A stretch of 40,515 bases of DNA from an uncultured bacterium. Lineage in GTDB: Bacteria > Pseudomonadota > Gammaproteobacteria > Burkholderiales > Burkholderiaceae_E. The first letter of the stretch is position 1. Each line of letters begins with the position of its first letter. Below the pieces are notes generated by a model. It made no database searches and was not told the DNA's origin. It saw only the letters and a program-made list of their open reading frames with translations. The stretch covers positions 1-40,515 of the forward strand of contig CAIZPE010000189.1 of assembly GCA_903934795.1 (NCBI GenBank), given 5' to 3'. Both the position numbers and the translations under genes were made by a program. This document shows, piece after piece, positions 1 to 8,191 of this stretch.

Positions 1-660
1 GGACTCGGCCCGCAGCAGCCCGCTGATGACATCGTCGCCGTCGATCTGCGTGCGGCCGGCCACCAGCCGGCTCATGTAGTCGTCCATCGCTTCATGGGCG
101 GCGAGCGCGGCCGGCACGGCGGCCGGGCCGCCGTACATCCATCGGGTCCAGTCGAGCGCGGTCTGCGAGAAGAACGGGATGTCGGCCGGCGGCACGCCGA
201 GCACGCCGCAGATCACCGGCAGGGGATAACGCTCGAGAAGCTCGCCCACCGCCTCCATGCGGCCGGCCGGCAGCACCGCGTCGATCAGGCTGTCGATCAG
301 GGCGCGCATGCGCGGCCGGTGGCGATCGACCACCTGCGGCGAGAGCGCGACCATCGCCAGCCGCCGCAGGCGCTGGTGATCGACCCCCTCCATGCTCAGG
401 AAGGCCTGGCGGCGACGCTCCACGAAGCGGCGGTCGATCGCGGGGTTGCGCTCCACCTGCGCGAAGTTCCACTGCGTGAAGCGCGGATCGCGCAGCACCG
501 CCATGCAGTCCTCGTGGCGCAGCAGCACCATCGCCTTGCCGATGTGCATCACGCGCTCACCGGCATCGGGCAGGGCAAGCCGCTCCCAGAAAGGCCCCGG
601 GCCCTTGCGGATGTAGGAGCTGCGGCCGCTGCCGGCGGCGGTGGGGGTTTCCGTATTCAT
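1..660 (-). CDS. Cytochrome P450, N-terminal part (cut by window edge)
   Basis: The reading frame opens with ATG at 660 on the minus strand and stays open to base 1, giving 220 residues without a stop; the haem-binding half lies outside the window. The visible part matches a soluble bacterial P450. It has an LRDPRF element near residue 56, typical after the B helix, and a C-helix HxxxR motif (H95 and R99 in DHQRLRRL), whose side chains contact the haem propionates. There is no signal peptide or membrane anchor. A role as a haem monooxygenase follows from the family; the substrate cannot be told. No ferredoxin or ferredoxin reductase is visible. It is divergently arranged from the SEC-C gene at 710, only 49 bp away, so the two share a short promoter region. 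Confidence 0.85.
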   Translation of the reverse strand, partial: MNTETPTAAGSGRSSYIRKGPGPFWERLALPDAGERVMHIGKAMVLLRHEDCMAVLRDPRFTQWNFAQVERNPAIDRRFVERRRQAFLSMEGVDHQRLRRLAMVALSPQVVDRHRPRMRALIDSLIDAVLPAGRMEAVGELLERYPLPVICGVLGVPPADIPFFSQTALDWTRWMYGGPAAVPAALAAHEAMDDYMSRLVAGRTQIDGDDVISGLLRAES

Positions 661-709
661 GCGCGGCCTCCGGTCGGTTCGGTGGGTGTGCATGCCAGCA
701 TAGCGCCCC

Positions 710-1117
710 ATGGCCCAGCGTCCCGACACCCGCGCGCCCGATCGCTGCCCCTGCGACAGCGGCCTCGCCTATGCCGCCTGCTGCGGTCGCTGGCATGGCG
801 GCGCGGCCCATCTGCAGGCTCCGGATCCGGTGGCGCTGATGCGATCGCGCTACAGCGCCTTCGTGCTGGGGCTGGAGGACTACCTGCTGGCCACCTGGCA
901 CCCCGACACCCGGCCGTTGCCGCCGCTGGGTCTGGAGCCGGGCCTGCGCTGGCTGGGCCTGGCGGTGCGTCGCCACGGCCTCACCGATGCCGATCACGGC
1001 TGGGTGGAGTTCGTGGCCCGCAGCAAGCTCGCCGGCCGCGCCCGGCGGCTGCACGAGACCAGCCGCTTCGTGCGCGAGGGCGGGCGCTGGTACTACCGCG
1101 ACGGCGACCTGGGCTGA
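710..1117 (+). CDS. YchJ/UPF0225 family protein with SEC-C motif
   Basis: This 135-residue protein begins with a cysteine-rich SEC-C-type motif (CPC at 13-15, CC at 24-25, in CPCDSG...YAACCG), the zinc-binding module also found at the SecA C-terminus. The rest matches the YchJ family, with RYSAFVLG near residue 47 and a C-terminal SRFVREGGRWYYRDGD-like end. Length fits the family, which is usually 130-160 residues. The molecular role of the family is not established; zinc binding through the four cysteines is expected. The ATG at 710 is the natural start because the motif lies close to the N-terminus. It precedes the molybdate operon but is separated from it by 148 bp holding a regulatory site, so it is probably transcribed separately. 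Confidence 0.85.
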   Translation: MAQRPDTRAPDRCPCDSGLAYAACCGRWHGGAAHLQAPDPVALMRSRYSAFVLGLEDYLLATWHPDTRPLPPLGLEPGLRWLGLAVRRHGLTDADHGWVEFVARSKLAGRARRLHETSRFVREGGRWYYRDGDLG

Positions 1118-1156
1118 GGCCGCCGGGCCGACGGCTGGACGCGAAGCACCGGCAAG

Positions 1157-1180
1157 CGTTATGTATGATGGGATACAGCG
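1157..1180 (+). promoter_or_regulatory. Candidate ModE operator upstream of modABCE
   Basis: Two 9-bp half-sites, CGTTATGTA and GATACAGCG (reverse complement CGCTGTATC), are separated by exactly six bases. The known proteobacterial ModE site is an inverted pair of CGCTATATA-like halves with a six-base spacer. The left half differs from CGTTATATA at one position and the right half from CGCTATATA at two. A -10-like TATGAT (1164-1169) lies inside the site, and modA begins 86 bp downstream. Since modE is the last gene of this operon, autorepression when molybdate is plentiful is the likely function. Placement and spacing are seen; binding is inferred. Confidence 0.6.
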
Positions 1181-1265
1181 CTTTTCCGGATCGGCTGCCC
1201 GAGCGCCCGGGAGGACGCATCCGCCCATCCCTTCCATCCGCCCGCGCCTCATCCGCCCGCGCCTC

Positions 1266-2081
1266 ATGCGTCGCCCAGCCCCGAGCCGTCCGCCGGTCGG
1301 CCATCCGTCGCGACGCCGCCTGCCCGGCGGGTGGCCCGGTCGCCTGCTCGCGGCCGTCGTGCTGGCGGTGCTGGCCCTGCCGGGCGCGCAGGCCGCCGAG
1401 CTCACCGTCTCGGTGGCGGCCAGCCTGTCCGGCGCGGTGCGTGAGGTGGCCGTGGCCCATGAGGCGGCCAATCCCGGCCTGAAGGTGCGCCTGAACGCCG
1501 GCGCCTCGGGCGCGCTGCTGCAGCAGATCGTTCGCGGCGCGCCGGTGGATGTCTTCGTGAGCGCCGATCTCGAGACCATGGACCAGGCCCGCGCCCGCGG
1601 TCTGGTGCCGGCGCAGGGCGTGCGGCCGCTGGCCGGCAACACCCTGGTGGTAGCGGTGCCGGCTGCTGCGACCTACACGCCGCGCGCCCTGGCCGACTTG
1701 CTCCAGCCGGCGGTGGCGCGCGTGGCGGTCGGCCTGCCAGGCAGCGTGCCGGCGGGCCGCCACGCCCGCGCGGCGCTGGAGGCGGCGGGGTTGTGGAGCG
1801 CCATCGAGCCCCGGGTGGTGGGCGCGATGAGCGTGCGCCAGGCGCTCGACCATGTCGCCCGCGGCGAGGTCGACGCCGCCTTCGTCTATGCCACCGATGC
1901 GGCCCTGATGCCCGAGCGTGTGCGGGTGGCCTTCACCGTGGCCACCGCGCAGCCGTTGCGCTCTGCCGTGGCGCCGGTGATCGCCTCGCGCCAGCCCGAG
2001 GCAGCCGAGCGCTTCATCGCGCAGCTGCTCTCGCCGGCCGGGCAGGCGGTGCTGGCCCGCCACGGCTTCACGCGGCCCTGA
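1266..2081 (+). CDS. modA: Molybdate ABC transporter substrate-binding protein
   Basis: This is the periplasmic molybdate/tungstate-binding component of the ModABC importer. From the ATG at 1266 it is 271 residues long. The N-terminus is a long, arginine-rich signal peptide with a hydrophobic core at about 27-39 and a likely cleavage site AQA|AE after residue 43. The mature start ELTVSVAASLSGAVREV and the following GASGALLQQI and PVDVFVSAD segments are characteristic of ModA; they place the oxyanion-binding serines and the hinge. The upstream in-frame ATG at 1161 would lie inside the proposed operator and would bury the signal peptide, so 1266 is preferred. It is the first gene of modABCE; modB starts 8 bp after its stop. 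Confidence 0.93.
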   Translation: MRRPAPSRPPVGHPSRRRLPGGWPGRLLAAVVLAVLALPGAQAAELTVSVAASLSGAVREVAVAHEAANPGLKVRLNAGASGALLQQIVRGAPVDVFVSADLETMDQARARGLVPAQGVRPLAGNTLVVAVPAAATYTPRALADLLQPAVARVAVGLPGSVPAGRHARAALEAAGLWSAIEPRVVGAMSVRQALDHVARGEVDAAFVYATDAALMPERVRVAFTVATAQPLRSAVAPVIASRQPEAAERFIAQLLSPAGQAVLARHGFTRP

Positions 2082-2089
2082 GCGACCCC

Positions 2090-2764
2090 ATGGACGCCGC
2101 CTGGGTTGCGCTGGGGCTGTCGCTGAAGGTGGCGGGCTGGGCCACGCTGATCAACCTGCTGCTGGGGGTGGCGCTGGGCCAGGCGATGGCCCGCTGGCGA
2201 TTCCCGGGGCGCGAGCTGGCCGACGCCCTGCTTACCCTGCCCATGGTGATGCCGCCCACGGTGCTGGGCTATTACCTGCTGGTGCTGATCGGCAGCCAGG
2301 GTCCGATTGGCGCCTGGCTGCTCGAGCACCTCGGCGTGCGACTGATCTTCACCTGGCAGGCGGCGGTGATCGCGGCGGCGGTGGTGTCCTTCCCGCTGGT
2401 GTTCAAGGCGGCCCGGGCGGCCTTCGAGCAGGTCGACCCGGCGCTGGAGCACGCCGCGCGCACCCTGGGCGTGGGCGAGCTGGCGGTGTTCTTCCGGGTG
2501 TCGCTGCCGCTGGCCTGGCGCGGCATCCTGGCAGGCCTGCTGCTCGCTTTCGCGCGCGCCCTGGGCGAGTTCGGCGCCACGCTGATGGTGGCCGGCAGCA
2601 TCGCCGGCCAGACCCGCACCCTGTCGCTGGCAGTGTACGAGGCCGTGCAGGCCGGGCAGGACGACACCGCCGCCTTCCTGGTGGCGGTGACTTCCGTGGT
2701 GGGGCTGGCGGTGCTGCTGGGCGCCGGCTGGCTGGCGCCCGGCCGGGTGCCGGCGCGGGGCTGA
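2090..2764 (+). CDS. modB: Molybdate ABC transporter permease
   Basis: This is the inner-membrane permease of the molybdate importer, 224 residues, close to the usual ModB length. It has about five hydrophobic segments and the coupling-loop (EAA) motif around residues 120-140 (EHAARTLGVGEL...SLP), which contacts the ATPase ModC. Signature stretches such as LPMVMPPTVLGYYLL and ALGEFGATLMVAG are typical of ModB. The start is taken as ATG 2090, 8 bp after the modA stop, where the first membrane helix begins within 10 residues. A longer upstream reading in this frame overlaps modA and has no family support. Confidence 0.94.
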   Translation: MDAAWVALGLSLKVAGWATLINLLLGVALGQAMARWRFPGRELADALLTLPMVMPPTVLGYYLLVLIGSQGPIGAWLLEHLGVRLIFTWQAAVIAAAVVSFPLVFKAARAAFEQVDPALEHAARTLGVGELAVFFRVSLPLAWRGILAGLLLAFARALGEFGATLMVAGSIAGQTRTLSLAVYEAVQAGQDDTAAFLVAVTSVVGLAVLLGAGWLAPGRVPARG

Positions 2765-2768
2765 GGCC

Positions 2769-3455
2769 ATGAGCGCCGATCCGGTCTGGTTCCTCACGCT
2801 GCGGCGCGGCCTGCGCCAGGGCGCGACGCGATTCGACCTCGACCTGCAGGTGACGGCGGCCGGCCGCCGTCTGGCGCTGGTGGGCCCCTCGGGCGCCGGC
2901 AAGACCCAGGCCCTGAAGCTGATCGCCGGCATCGAGCGCGCCGACGCGGCCCGGGTGCGCATCGACGGGCACTGGCTGGAGGACAGCGATCGCGGCCTGC
3001 GGCTGTCGCCGCAGGCGCGGCGACTCGGCGTGGTCTTCCAGGACTTCGCGCTCTTTCCGCATCTGAGCGTGCGCCAGAACATCGCCTTCGCCGGCCGGCA
3101 GGGCTGGCGCAACCCGGCGCGCGATGCCGGCGGGCCGGCGGTGGAACGCTGGCTGACCACCTTCGGCCTGGCTCCGGTGGCCGACCTGTACCCGCCGCAG
3201 CTCTCGGGTGGCCAGCGCCAGCGCACGGCGCTCGCCCGGGCGCTGGTGACCGAGCCGCGGGCCCTGCTGCTCGACGAGCCCTTCGCCGCGCTCGACCGCA
3301 GTCTGCGCGAGGCGTTGCGTGCCGAGTTGCGTGCGCTGCTCGCCGATCTCGCGCTGCCCATGCTGCTCATCACCCATGACGAGGAGGATCTGCAGGTGCT
3401 CGATGCCGAGCCGGTGCGCATCGAGGCGGGCCGCGTGCGGGCCGTGCTGCCATGA
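2769..3455 (+). CDS. modC: Molybdate ABC transporter ATP-binding protein (short, no TOBE domain)
   Basis: This is the ATPase that powers ModAB, 228 residues. All nucleotide-binding motifs are present: Walker A GPSGAGKT (39-46), Q-loop Q91, signature LSGGQ (145-149), Walker B ALLLDE (165-170) and switch histidine H203. Classical ModC proteins are about 350 residues and end in a molybdate-binding TOBE/Mop domain; this one stops right after the ATPase domain, so it cannot sense molybdate through its own C-terminus. The gene begins 4 bp after modB and its end overlaps modE by 4 bp (ATGA), indicating translational coupling. It is complete, not truncated by a frameshift, since the next gene starts exactly at its stop. 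Confidence 0.92.
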   Translation: MSADPVWFLTLRRGLRQGATRFDLDLQVTAAGRRLALVGPSGAGKTQALKLIAGIERADAARVRIDGHWLEDSDRGLRLSPQARRLGVVFQDFALFPHLSVRQNIAFAGRQGWRNPARDAGGPAVERWLTTFGLAPVADLYPPQLSGGQRQRTALARALVTEPRALLLDEPFAALDRSLREALRAELRALLADLALPMLLITHDEEDLQVLDAEPVRIEAGRVRAVLP

Positions 3456-4270
3456 CCCGGCGCGCAATCTCGCCCCGGCTCGGCGTTCAGGGCCTGCTGT
3501 GGCTGACCGCCGGCGACGAGAACATCGGCGGCCATGGCCGCATGGCGCTGTTGCGGGCGGTGGCCGAGCAGGGCTCGATCACGCGGGCGGCGCGGGCCTT
3601 CGGCATGAGCTACAAGGCCGCCTGGGATGCGATCGACACCATGAACCGGGTGGCCGGCGAGCCGCTGGTGGCACGCAGCACCGGGGGGCGCGGCGGCGGC
3701 TCCACCCGGCTCACGCCGCGCGGCGAGCGGCTGCTCGTCCGCTTTGCCGAGGTGGAGGGCATCCACCGCCGCTTCATCGACCTGCTCGCCGAGCAGGCCG
3801 TCGACCTCGATCAGGAGTTCCCGGTGCTCAAGGCCGTCAACCTCAGGACCAGTGCCCGCAACCAGTTCGCCGGCATGGTGAGCGCGCTGCGCCCCGGCGC
3901 GGTCAACGACGAGGTCGAGATCACGCTGCCCGGCGGCCTGCGGCTGGTGGCGATCATCACCAGCGACAGCACCCGCAGCCTGGGCCTGCGCGCGGGGCAG
4001 CCGGCGATGGCGCTGGTGCAGGCGGCCGGCGTGGTGCTGGCCACCGGGCTCGACGGGAACCGGGTGTCGGCGCGCAACCAGCTGCCCGGCGTGGTGCGCG
4101 CGATCAACCCGGGGGCGGTCAATACCGAGGTGCTGCTCGATCTCGACGGTGGGCCGGCGCTGGTGGCCATGGTCAGCGAAGCAGGCGCACGCTCACTTGG
4201 AATCGATGCAGGCACGCGGGTGACCGCACTGGTCGACGCCTCGGCGGTGATCGTGGCGGTGGCCGCCTAG
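3452..4270 (+). CDS. modE: Molybdate-responsive transcriptional regulator ModE
   Basis: This 272-residue protein has an N-terminal LysR-like winged helix (about 28-90, with SITRAARAFGMSYKAAW as the helix-turn-helix) followed by two tandem Mop domains. These are seen as the repeated TSARNQFAGMV (133-143) and VSARNQLPGVV (205-215) motifs, each followed by PGAVN. This is the classical full-length ModE layout; molybdate binds at the Mop domains of the dimer and promotes repressor binding. The start overlaps the modC stop by 4 bp. Autoregulation is expected through the site at 1157-1180. A weak hairpin (AAGCG/CGCTT arms, 4276-4293) lies just after the stop but has no long T-run, so I do not call a terminator. 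Confidence 0.94.
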   Translation: MTRRAISPRLGVQGLLWLTAGDENIGGHGRMALLRAVAEQGSITRAARAFGMSYKAAWDAIDTMNRVAGEPLVARSTGGRGGGSTRLTPRGERLLVRFAEVEGIHRRFIDLLAEQAVDLDQEFPVLKAVNLRTSARNQFAGMVSALRPGAVNDEVEITLPGGLRLVAIITSDSTRSLGLRAGQPAMALVQAAGVVLATGLDGNRVSARNQLPGVVRAINPGAVNTEVLLDLDGGPALVAMVSEAGARSLGIDAGTRVTALVDASAVIVAVAA

Positions 4271-4420
4271 CGGCGAAGCGTCAGGACGCGCTTTCCTGAG
4301 GAGGCCTTGAGTCCGGACAAGGGCGGCAGGCCGCCGATTCGTGTGATGTGCCGGCCTGCGGGGCGGCGGTAGACTTCCGACAGGCCGGGTGCAGTCGCGC
4401 GGCCCGTCCGGAGGCATGGC

Positions 4421-6280
4421 GTGCAGTCACTTGGCAACTGGTTCCAGCGTTCACCCCAGACCGCGGCGATCGCGGCGGTGGCGCTCGCCTTCCTGGCGGT
4501 CGAGCCTTTGGCCGTGGGCCTGCCGGCCATCTTCGGTGACGGCCGGGCCGTGCTGTTCTACTGCGCGCCGGTGCTGCTGGCCGCGCGGCTGGGCGGCCAG
4601 CGCGCCGGCCTGGTGGCCACGCTGGTGGCTGCGCTGCTGGCCGGGGTGCTGCTGGTGCTGGCGTACTCGCAGCCGGGCGCGCACAGCGGCGCCGCGCTGG
4701 CGATCTGGCTGACCCTGGTGCTGGTCGGGGTGCTGGCCAGCCTGCTGCAGGGCGCCGCCCCTGCGGCCGTGGCGGCCGACATCCCGGCGCCGGCCCGCGC
4801 CCTGCCCGCATCCGGCCCGCTCACGGCGGGTACCGACGACGGCTTTCGCGAACTCTTCGACAACGCGCCGGTGGGCGCCTGGATCGTCAACCGCGACGGC
4901 CGCATCGAGCGGGTCAATGCCCGGCTGGCCGCCCTGCTCGGTTATCGGCCCGACGAACTGGTGGGCCGCGAAGCGCCCAGCCTGAGCGACGCCGAGGACC
5001 ACCGCCGCTTCATGCAGTTCCATCGCGGCCATCTGCGCGCCTTGCTCCACGAGCCGCAGACCTCCACCGTGATCGAGAAGCGCTACCGCCATCGCGAGGG
5101 CCATCCGGTGTGGGCGCGGGTGAGCGTCACCGCCGTGGGTCGGCTCGAGGACGGCTCGCGCCGCTGGTTGTCGGTGATCGAGGACATCGGGGCGCGCAAG
5201 TCGGCCGAGGCTGAACTGCAGCGCAGCGAGGAGCGCCTGCGGCGCCTGCTCGGCAACCTGCCCGAGCCGGTGCTCATCCTGCTCGACGATCGGCTGGCTT
5301 TCCTGAACCCGGCCGCCGAGCGACTGTTCCAGCGCGGCAGCGCCGAGCTCCTCGATCAGCGCATCGAAGCCCTGGTCCATCCCGAGTCGCTGCCGGCGCT
5401 GCGGTCCCGGCTGTCGGCGATGCGGGCCGGTGATGTCGGCGCCTTGCCGTCGCTGGAGCTGCGGGTGTTGTCGGCCGATGGCGCCACCCGCGTGGTTCAG
5501 CTCACCCCCTCGGTGTTCGAGTCCGATGGCAGCCTGTTCCAGCTGGTGGTGCTGCGCGATGTCGATGACCTGCGTCGCACCGAAGCGGCACTGGAGCAGT
5601 ACCGTGGCGATCTGCAGCGGCTGCTCGCCGCCCGCTACAGCGCCGAGGAGCGGCACCGGCGGCGCATGGCCCGCGACCTGCATGACGGCATGCAGCAGCC
5701 GCTGGCGGCCATCACCATGGAGCTGATGCTGCTGCGCCGACGGGTGCCGGCGGATCAAGCCGCCCTGCATGAGCCGCTGTCGCGCGCCGCCGGCATGATC
5801 GACGACCTGTTCCGGGTCACACGCCATCTCATCGCCGGCCTGCGACCGCAGATCCTCGACGAGCTCGGCATCGAGGACGCGCTCGAGGTGCTGGCGCGCG
5901 AGTTCGGCGCGCGCACCGGGCTGCAGTGCACCCTGGAGATCCGCGGCGATGCGCTGGGCAGCGTCGGGCTCGCGATGGACGCGGCAATCACCCTCTATCG
6001 GGGTGCCCAGGAAGCGCTGGAGAACGCCGAGCGCCATGCCGGCGCCCGGCGGGTGTGGCTGCGGCTGGATCTCGATGCGGCCGACGCCATCCGTCTGGAG
6101 GTGAGCGACGATGGGCGCGGTCTGTCTGCCGAGGATCAGCGCAAGCCGGGCGCGTTCGGCCTGATCGGCCTGCGCGAACGGCTGCGCGAGTTTGGCGGCA
6201 CGCTGGAGGTCGAGGCACGCCCCGAGGGCGGCACCCGCGTGTGCGCCAGCGTGGCGCGGGTGCCCCCGGTCAGGCGCTGA
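4421..6280 (+). CDS. NarX/DegS-type PAS sensor histidine kinase (orphan)
   Basis: This is a membrane sensor kinase of 619 residues. The N-terminus (about 14-108) has four hydrophobic stretches resembling the DUF4118 module of KdpD. Two PAS domains follow (about 141-260 and 268-390), then a HisKA_3 dimerisation domain with the phospho-acceptor histidine at H421 (RDLHDGMQQPL) and a HATPase_c domain with NxxE-like ENAERH and the G1 box SDDGRG (562-567). HisKA_3 kinases normally phosphorylate NarL/LuxR-type response regulators, but no such gene is in the window. The start is GTG at 4421 with GGAG at 4410-4413 before it; the overlapping ATG at 4416 is in another frame. Its end overlaps the convergent transglutaminase gene by 11 bp. 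The signal is unknown. Confidence 0.88.
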   Translation: MQSLGNWFQRSPQTAAIAAVALAFLAVEPLAVGLPAIFGDGRAVLFYCAPVLLAARLGGQRAGLVATLVAALLAGVLLVLAYSQPGAHSGAALAIWLTLVLVGVLASLLQGAAPAAVAADIPAPARALPASGPLTAGTDDGFRELFDNAPVGAWIVNRDGRIERVNARLAALLGYRPDELVGREAPSLSDAEDHRRFMQFHRGHLRALLHEPQTSTVIEKRYRHREGHPVWARVSVTAVGRLEDGSRRWLSVIEDIGARKSAEAELQRSEERLRRLLGNLPEPVLILLDDRLAFLNPAAERLFQRGSAELLDQRIEALVHPESLPALRSRLSAMRAGDVGALPSLELRVLSADGATRVVQLTPSVFESDGSLFQLVVLRDVDDLRRTEAALEQYRGDLQRLLAARYSAEERHRRRMARDLHDGMQQPLAAITMELMLLRRRVPADQAALHEPLSRAAGMIDDLFRVTRHLIAGLRPQILDELGIEDALEVLAREFGARTGLQCTLEIRGDALGSVGLAMDAAITLYRGAQEALENAERHAGARRVWLRLDLDAADAIRLEVSDDGRGLSAEDQRKPGAFGLIGLRERLREFGGTLEVEARPEGGTRVCASVARVPPVRR

Positions 6281-7382
6281 CTTCGCGCGCCGAGATGGTG
6301 TAGCGGAAGCTGTCGGGCGCCAGTTCGTCGAAGCGGCCGGCGGCGTTCTCGCCGTTGGGGTACATGAGGAAGGGCAGGGGCCGGCGGCCTGCGCTGCCGG
6401 GCAGGGTGACATCATGGCCGGTGTTCCAGGCCACCCAGTTGCCTTCCCAGTTGCCGAACAGGCCCTTCATGACCGGCGCCACCAGCGGGTGCCGGGCGTC
6501 CTTGATCCAGTCGGCGGTTTCCTGGCGCATGACCTTGAGCACATCGGCCGGATCCATGGCCACCCAGCCGTGGGCCTTGAGGAAGACCTCGGCGCGGCAA
6601 TGCTGCGCGCCCTTGAGGTTGGCCGAGTTGGCGCCGAGCTCGCGGTAACCGAAGGCCGAGGGTGCGAGCCGCAGGCCGTAGACATCGCGGGCCGGCACGC
6701 CCACCGAGCGGCACATGCCCACGAAAATGGCGTTCAGGTCGGCGCACTTGCCGCCGAGGTTGCCGGTCTCGAGCATGGTCTTGATGTCGCCGGTGCCGCA
6801 GCCGCGGGTCTTGGGCTCGCGGTGGGCGTTGGTCACCACCCACTGGTAGATGGCACGGGCCTTGTCGACATCGCTGCTGGCGCCCCGGGTGGCCTCGAGC
6901 GCGGTCTTGCGCACCACGCCGTCCACCGGCATGAGCTCGGCCGGGGCGAGCGCCGCGCGCAGCACCGCCGGGTCTTCGCTCACCGGCGTGGGCTTGCTCC
7001 AGTCGATCAGGCGGTTGCGGGTCTGCAGCCGGCTGGTGAGGGTGAGGCGGGGCTTGTCGACGGTGTCGGCGAACTCGGCGTGCAGCATGCGCACGCCACG
7101 GCCGGCATCGGCCACCAGACGCACCTGCGCGGCGTTGCCGGTCCAGGCATTGTCGAGCGGGCGCTGCCAGTCGGACTCGACCGAGGGCACCGGCAGCCAG
7201 ACCCGGGTGACACCCTTCACGTCGGGAACCTCGACCACGGTGGTCAGCTCGAAGGTGCGCCAGGGGCCGGCCTGGGGCTCGAAGCGGCGCTCCTGGGCGG
7301 TGGCGGACAGCGGCAGCAGGGGCAGGGCAGCGGCAGCGGCGCTGCCCTTGAGCAGCGCGCGGCGGGCGGTGAGTCGGGTCAT
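6270..7382 (-). CDS. Tat-exported transglutaminase-like domain protein
   Basis: This 370-residue protein begins with a twin-arginine signal (ARRALLKG at 6-13, hydrophobic A/L run to about 27, cleavage near ATAQ). The transglutaminase-like core shows the catalytic triad: Cys213 in GGKCADL, His261 in AQHCRAEVF and Asp277 in WVAMDPAD. Bacterial proteins of this fold act as cysteine proteases, peptidoglycan or amide hydrolases, or ligases; nothing here tells which. Folding before export through Tat is implied by the signal. It lies 44 bp downstream of the TlpA-like gene on the same strand, suggesting co-transcription of two exported proteins. Its stop overlaps the sensor kinase stop region convergently. 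Confidence 0.85.
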   Translation of the reverse strand: MTRLTARRALLKGSAAAAALPLLPLSATAQERRFEPQAGPWRTFELTTVVEVPDVKGVTRVWLPVPSVESDWQRPLDNAWTGNAAQVRLVADAGRGVRMLHAEFADTVDKPRLTLTSRLQTRNRLIDWSKPTPVSEDPAVLRAALAPAELMPVDGVVRKTALEATRGASSDVDKARAIYQWVVTNAHREPKTRGCGTGDIKTMLETGNLGGKCADLNAIFVGMCRSVGVPARDVYGLRLAPSAFGYRELGANSANLKGAQHCRAEVFLKAHGWVAMDPADVLKVMRQETADWIKDARHPLVAPVMKGLFGNWEGNWVAWNTGHDVTLPGSAGRRPLPFLMYPNGENAAGRFDELAPDSFRYTISAREVSA

Positions 7383-7426
7383 GCGGATACCTTGACGAGT
7401 GGTTTTGGGCGCCGGGCCACGGATGC

Positions 7427-8065
7427 TCAGAGCAGCGGCGCAAGCCAGGCGCGGGCGACGGCGGAGGTCCAGTCTAGCTCACCCAGCACGGTGAAGGCCG
7501 GCCGGCCCTGGCGGCCGATCACCACGGTGGTGGGGAACAGGCTCACCCGCCAGGCGCGGGCAGCCTCGCCGTCGGCGTCGCGCAGGATCGGCAGGTCCAG
7601 GGGCGTGTGCGCGAGGAAGCGGCGGATGGCGGCATCGGTCTCGCGAAAGTTGACCGTGACCACCTGCAGGCGATCGCCGGCGTGGCGCTGGGCGAGCAGG
7701 GCGAGCGAGGGCATCTCTGCGCGGCAGGGCTCGCACCAGCTTGCCCAGAAGTTGAGCACCACCACCTGGCCGCGGGCGTCGGCGAGCTTCCAGGCCGGGG
7801 CTTCCCAGGCGGGCAGCGCGAGCGGCGGCGTGGGCAGGCCGGTTGGCCAGGGCCGGCGTTGCGCGCCCGGGGGGTTGGCGGCGGCGTTCGCGCTGGCGCC
7901 GGCGCCCGGTCCTGCGCCCGTGTCGCCGCCGGTGCGGGGCTGGGCGGCTCCCGCGCGGGCTGCCCAGCCGCCGCCGGCGCCGATCAGCGCCAGCCCGGCA
8001 CCAAGCGCGTGCAATCCGCGCCGGCGGGGCGGGATCGCGCTCGTGTCTGGGTAGGGCTTGCTCAT
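7427..8065 (-). CDS. TlpA/ResA-like thiol-disulfide reductase
   Basis: This is a thioredoxin-fold protein of 212 residues. After an N-terminal arginine cluster and hydrophobic segment (about 14-41) and a Gly/Ala/Pro-rich linker (about 42-68), the domain starts near residue 85. The redox motif is WCEPC (Cys111 and Cys114) within NFWASWCEPCRAEMPSL, and the cis-proline region appears as SLFPTTVVI. TlpA-type proteins act in the periplasm, often in cytochrome c or copper-centre maturation. The N-terminus has RRR but not a convincing Tat motif, so a Sec signal or membrane anchor is equally possible. ATG 8065 is preferred; an in-frame ATG 15 bases upstream would add five residues. It precedes the transglutaminase gene and diverges from the AbrB-family gene at 8192. 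Confidence 0.85.
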   Translation of the reverse strand: MSKPYPDTSAIPPRRRGLHALGAGLALIGAGGGWAARAGAAQPRTGGDTGAGPGAGASANAAANPPGAQRRPWPTGLPTPPLALPAWEAPAWKLADARGQVVVLNFWASWCEPCRAEMPSLALLAQRHAGDRLQVVTVNFRETDAAIRRFLAHTPLDLPILRDADGEAARAWRVSLFPTTVVIGRQGRPAFTVLGELDWTSAVARAWLAPLL

Positions 8066-8191
8066 GACGCCGCGGATCATACCGGCGGCGATCGGCGGCT
8101 TTGCGGACGCCCCTGCCCGTGGCCTGACCGGAGCCCGCGCGATAATGCGCCGGTCGGGAAGCCCGGTCCCCGGCCGATTCCGCCTTCCCTG

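Noticed and set aside
4276-4293. Hairpin just after modE as a terminator
   Set aside because: The stem has only five base pairs and is followed by three T, too weak to call.
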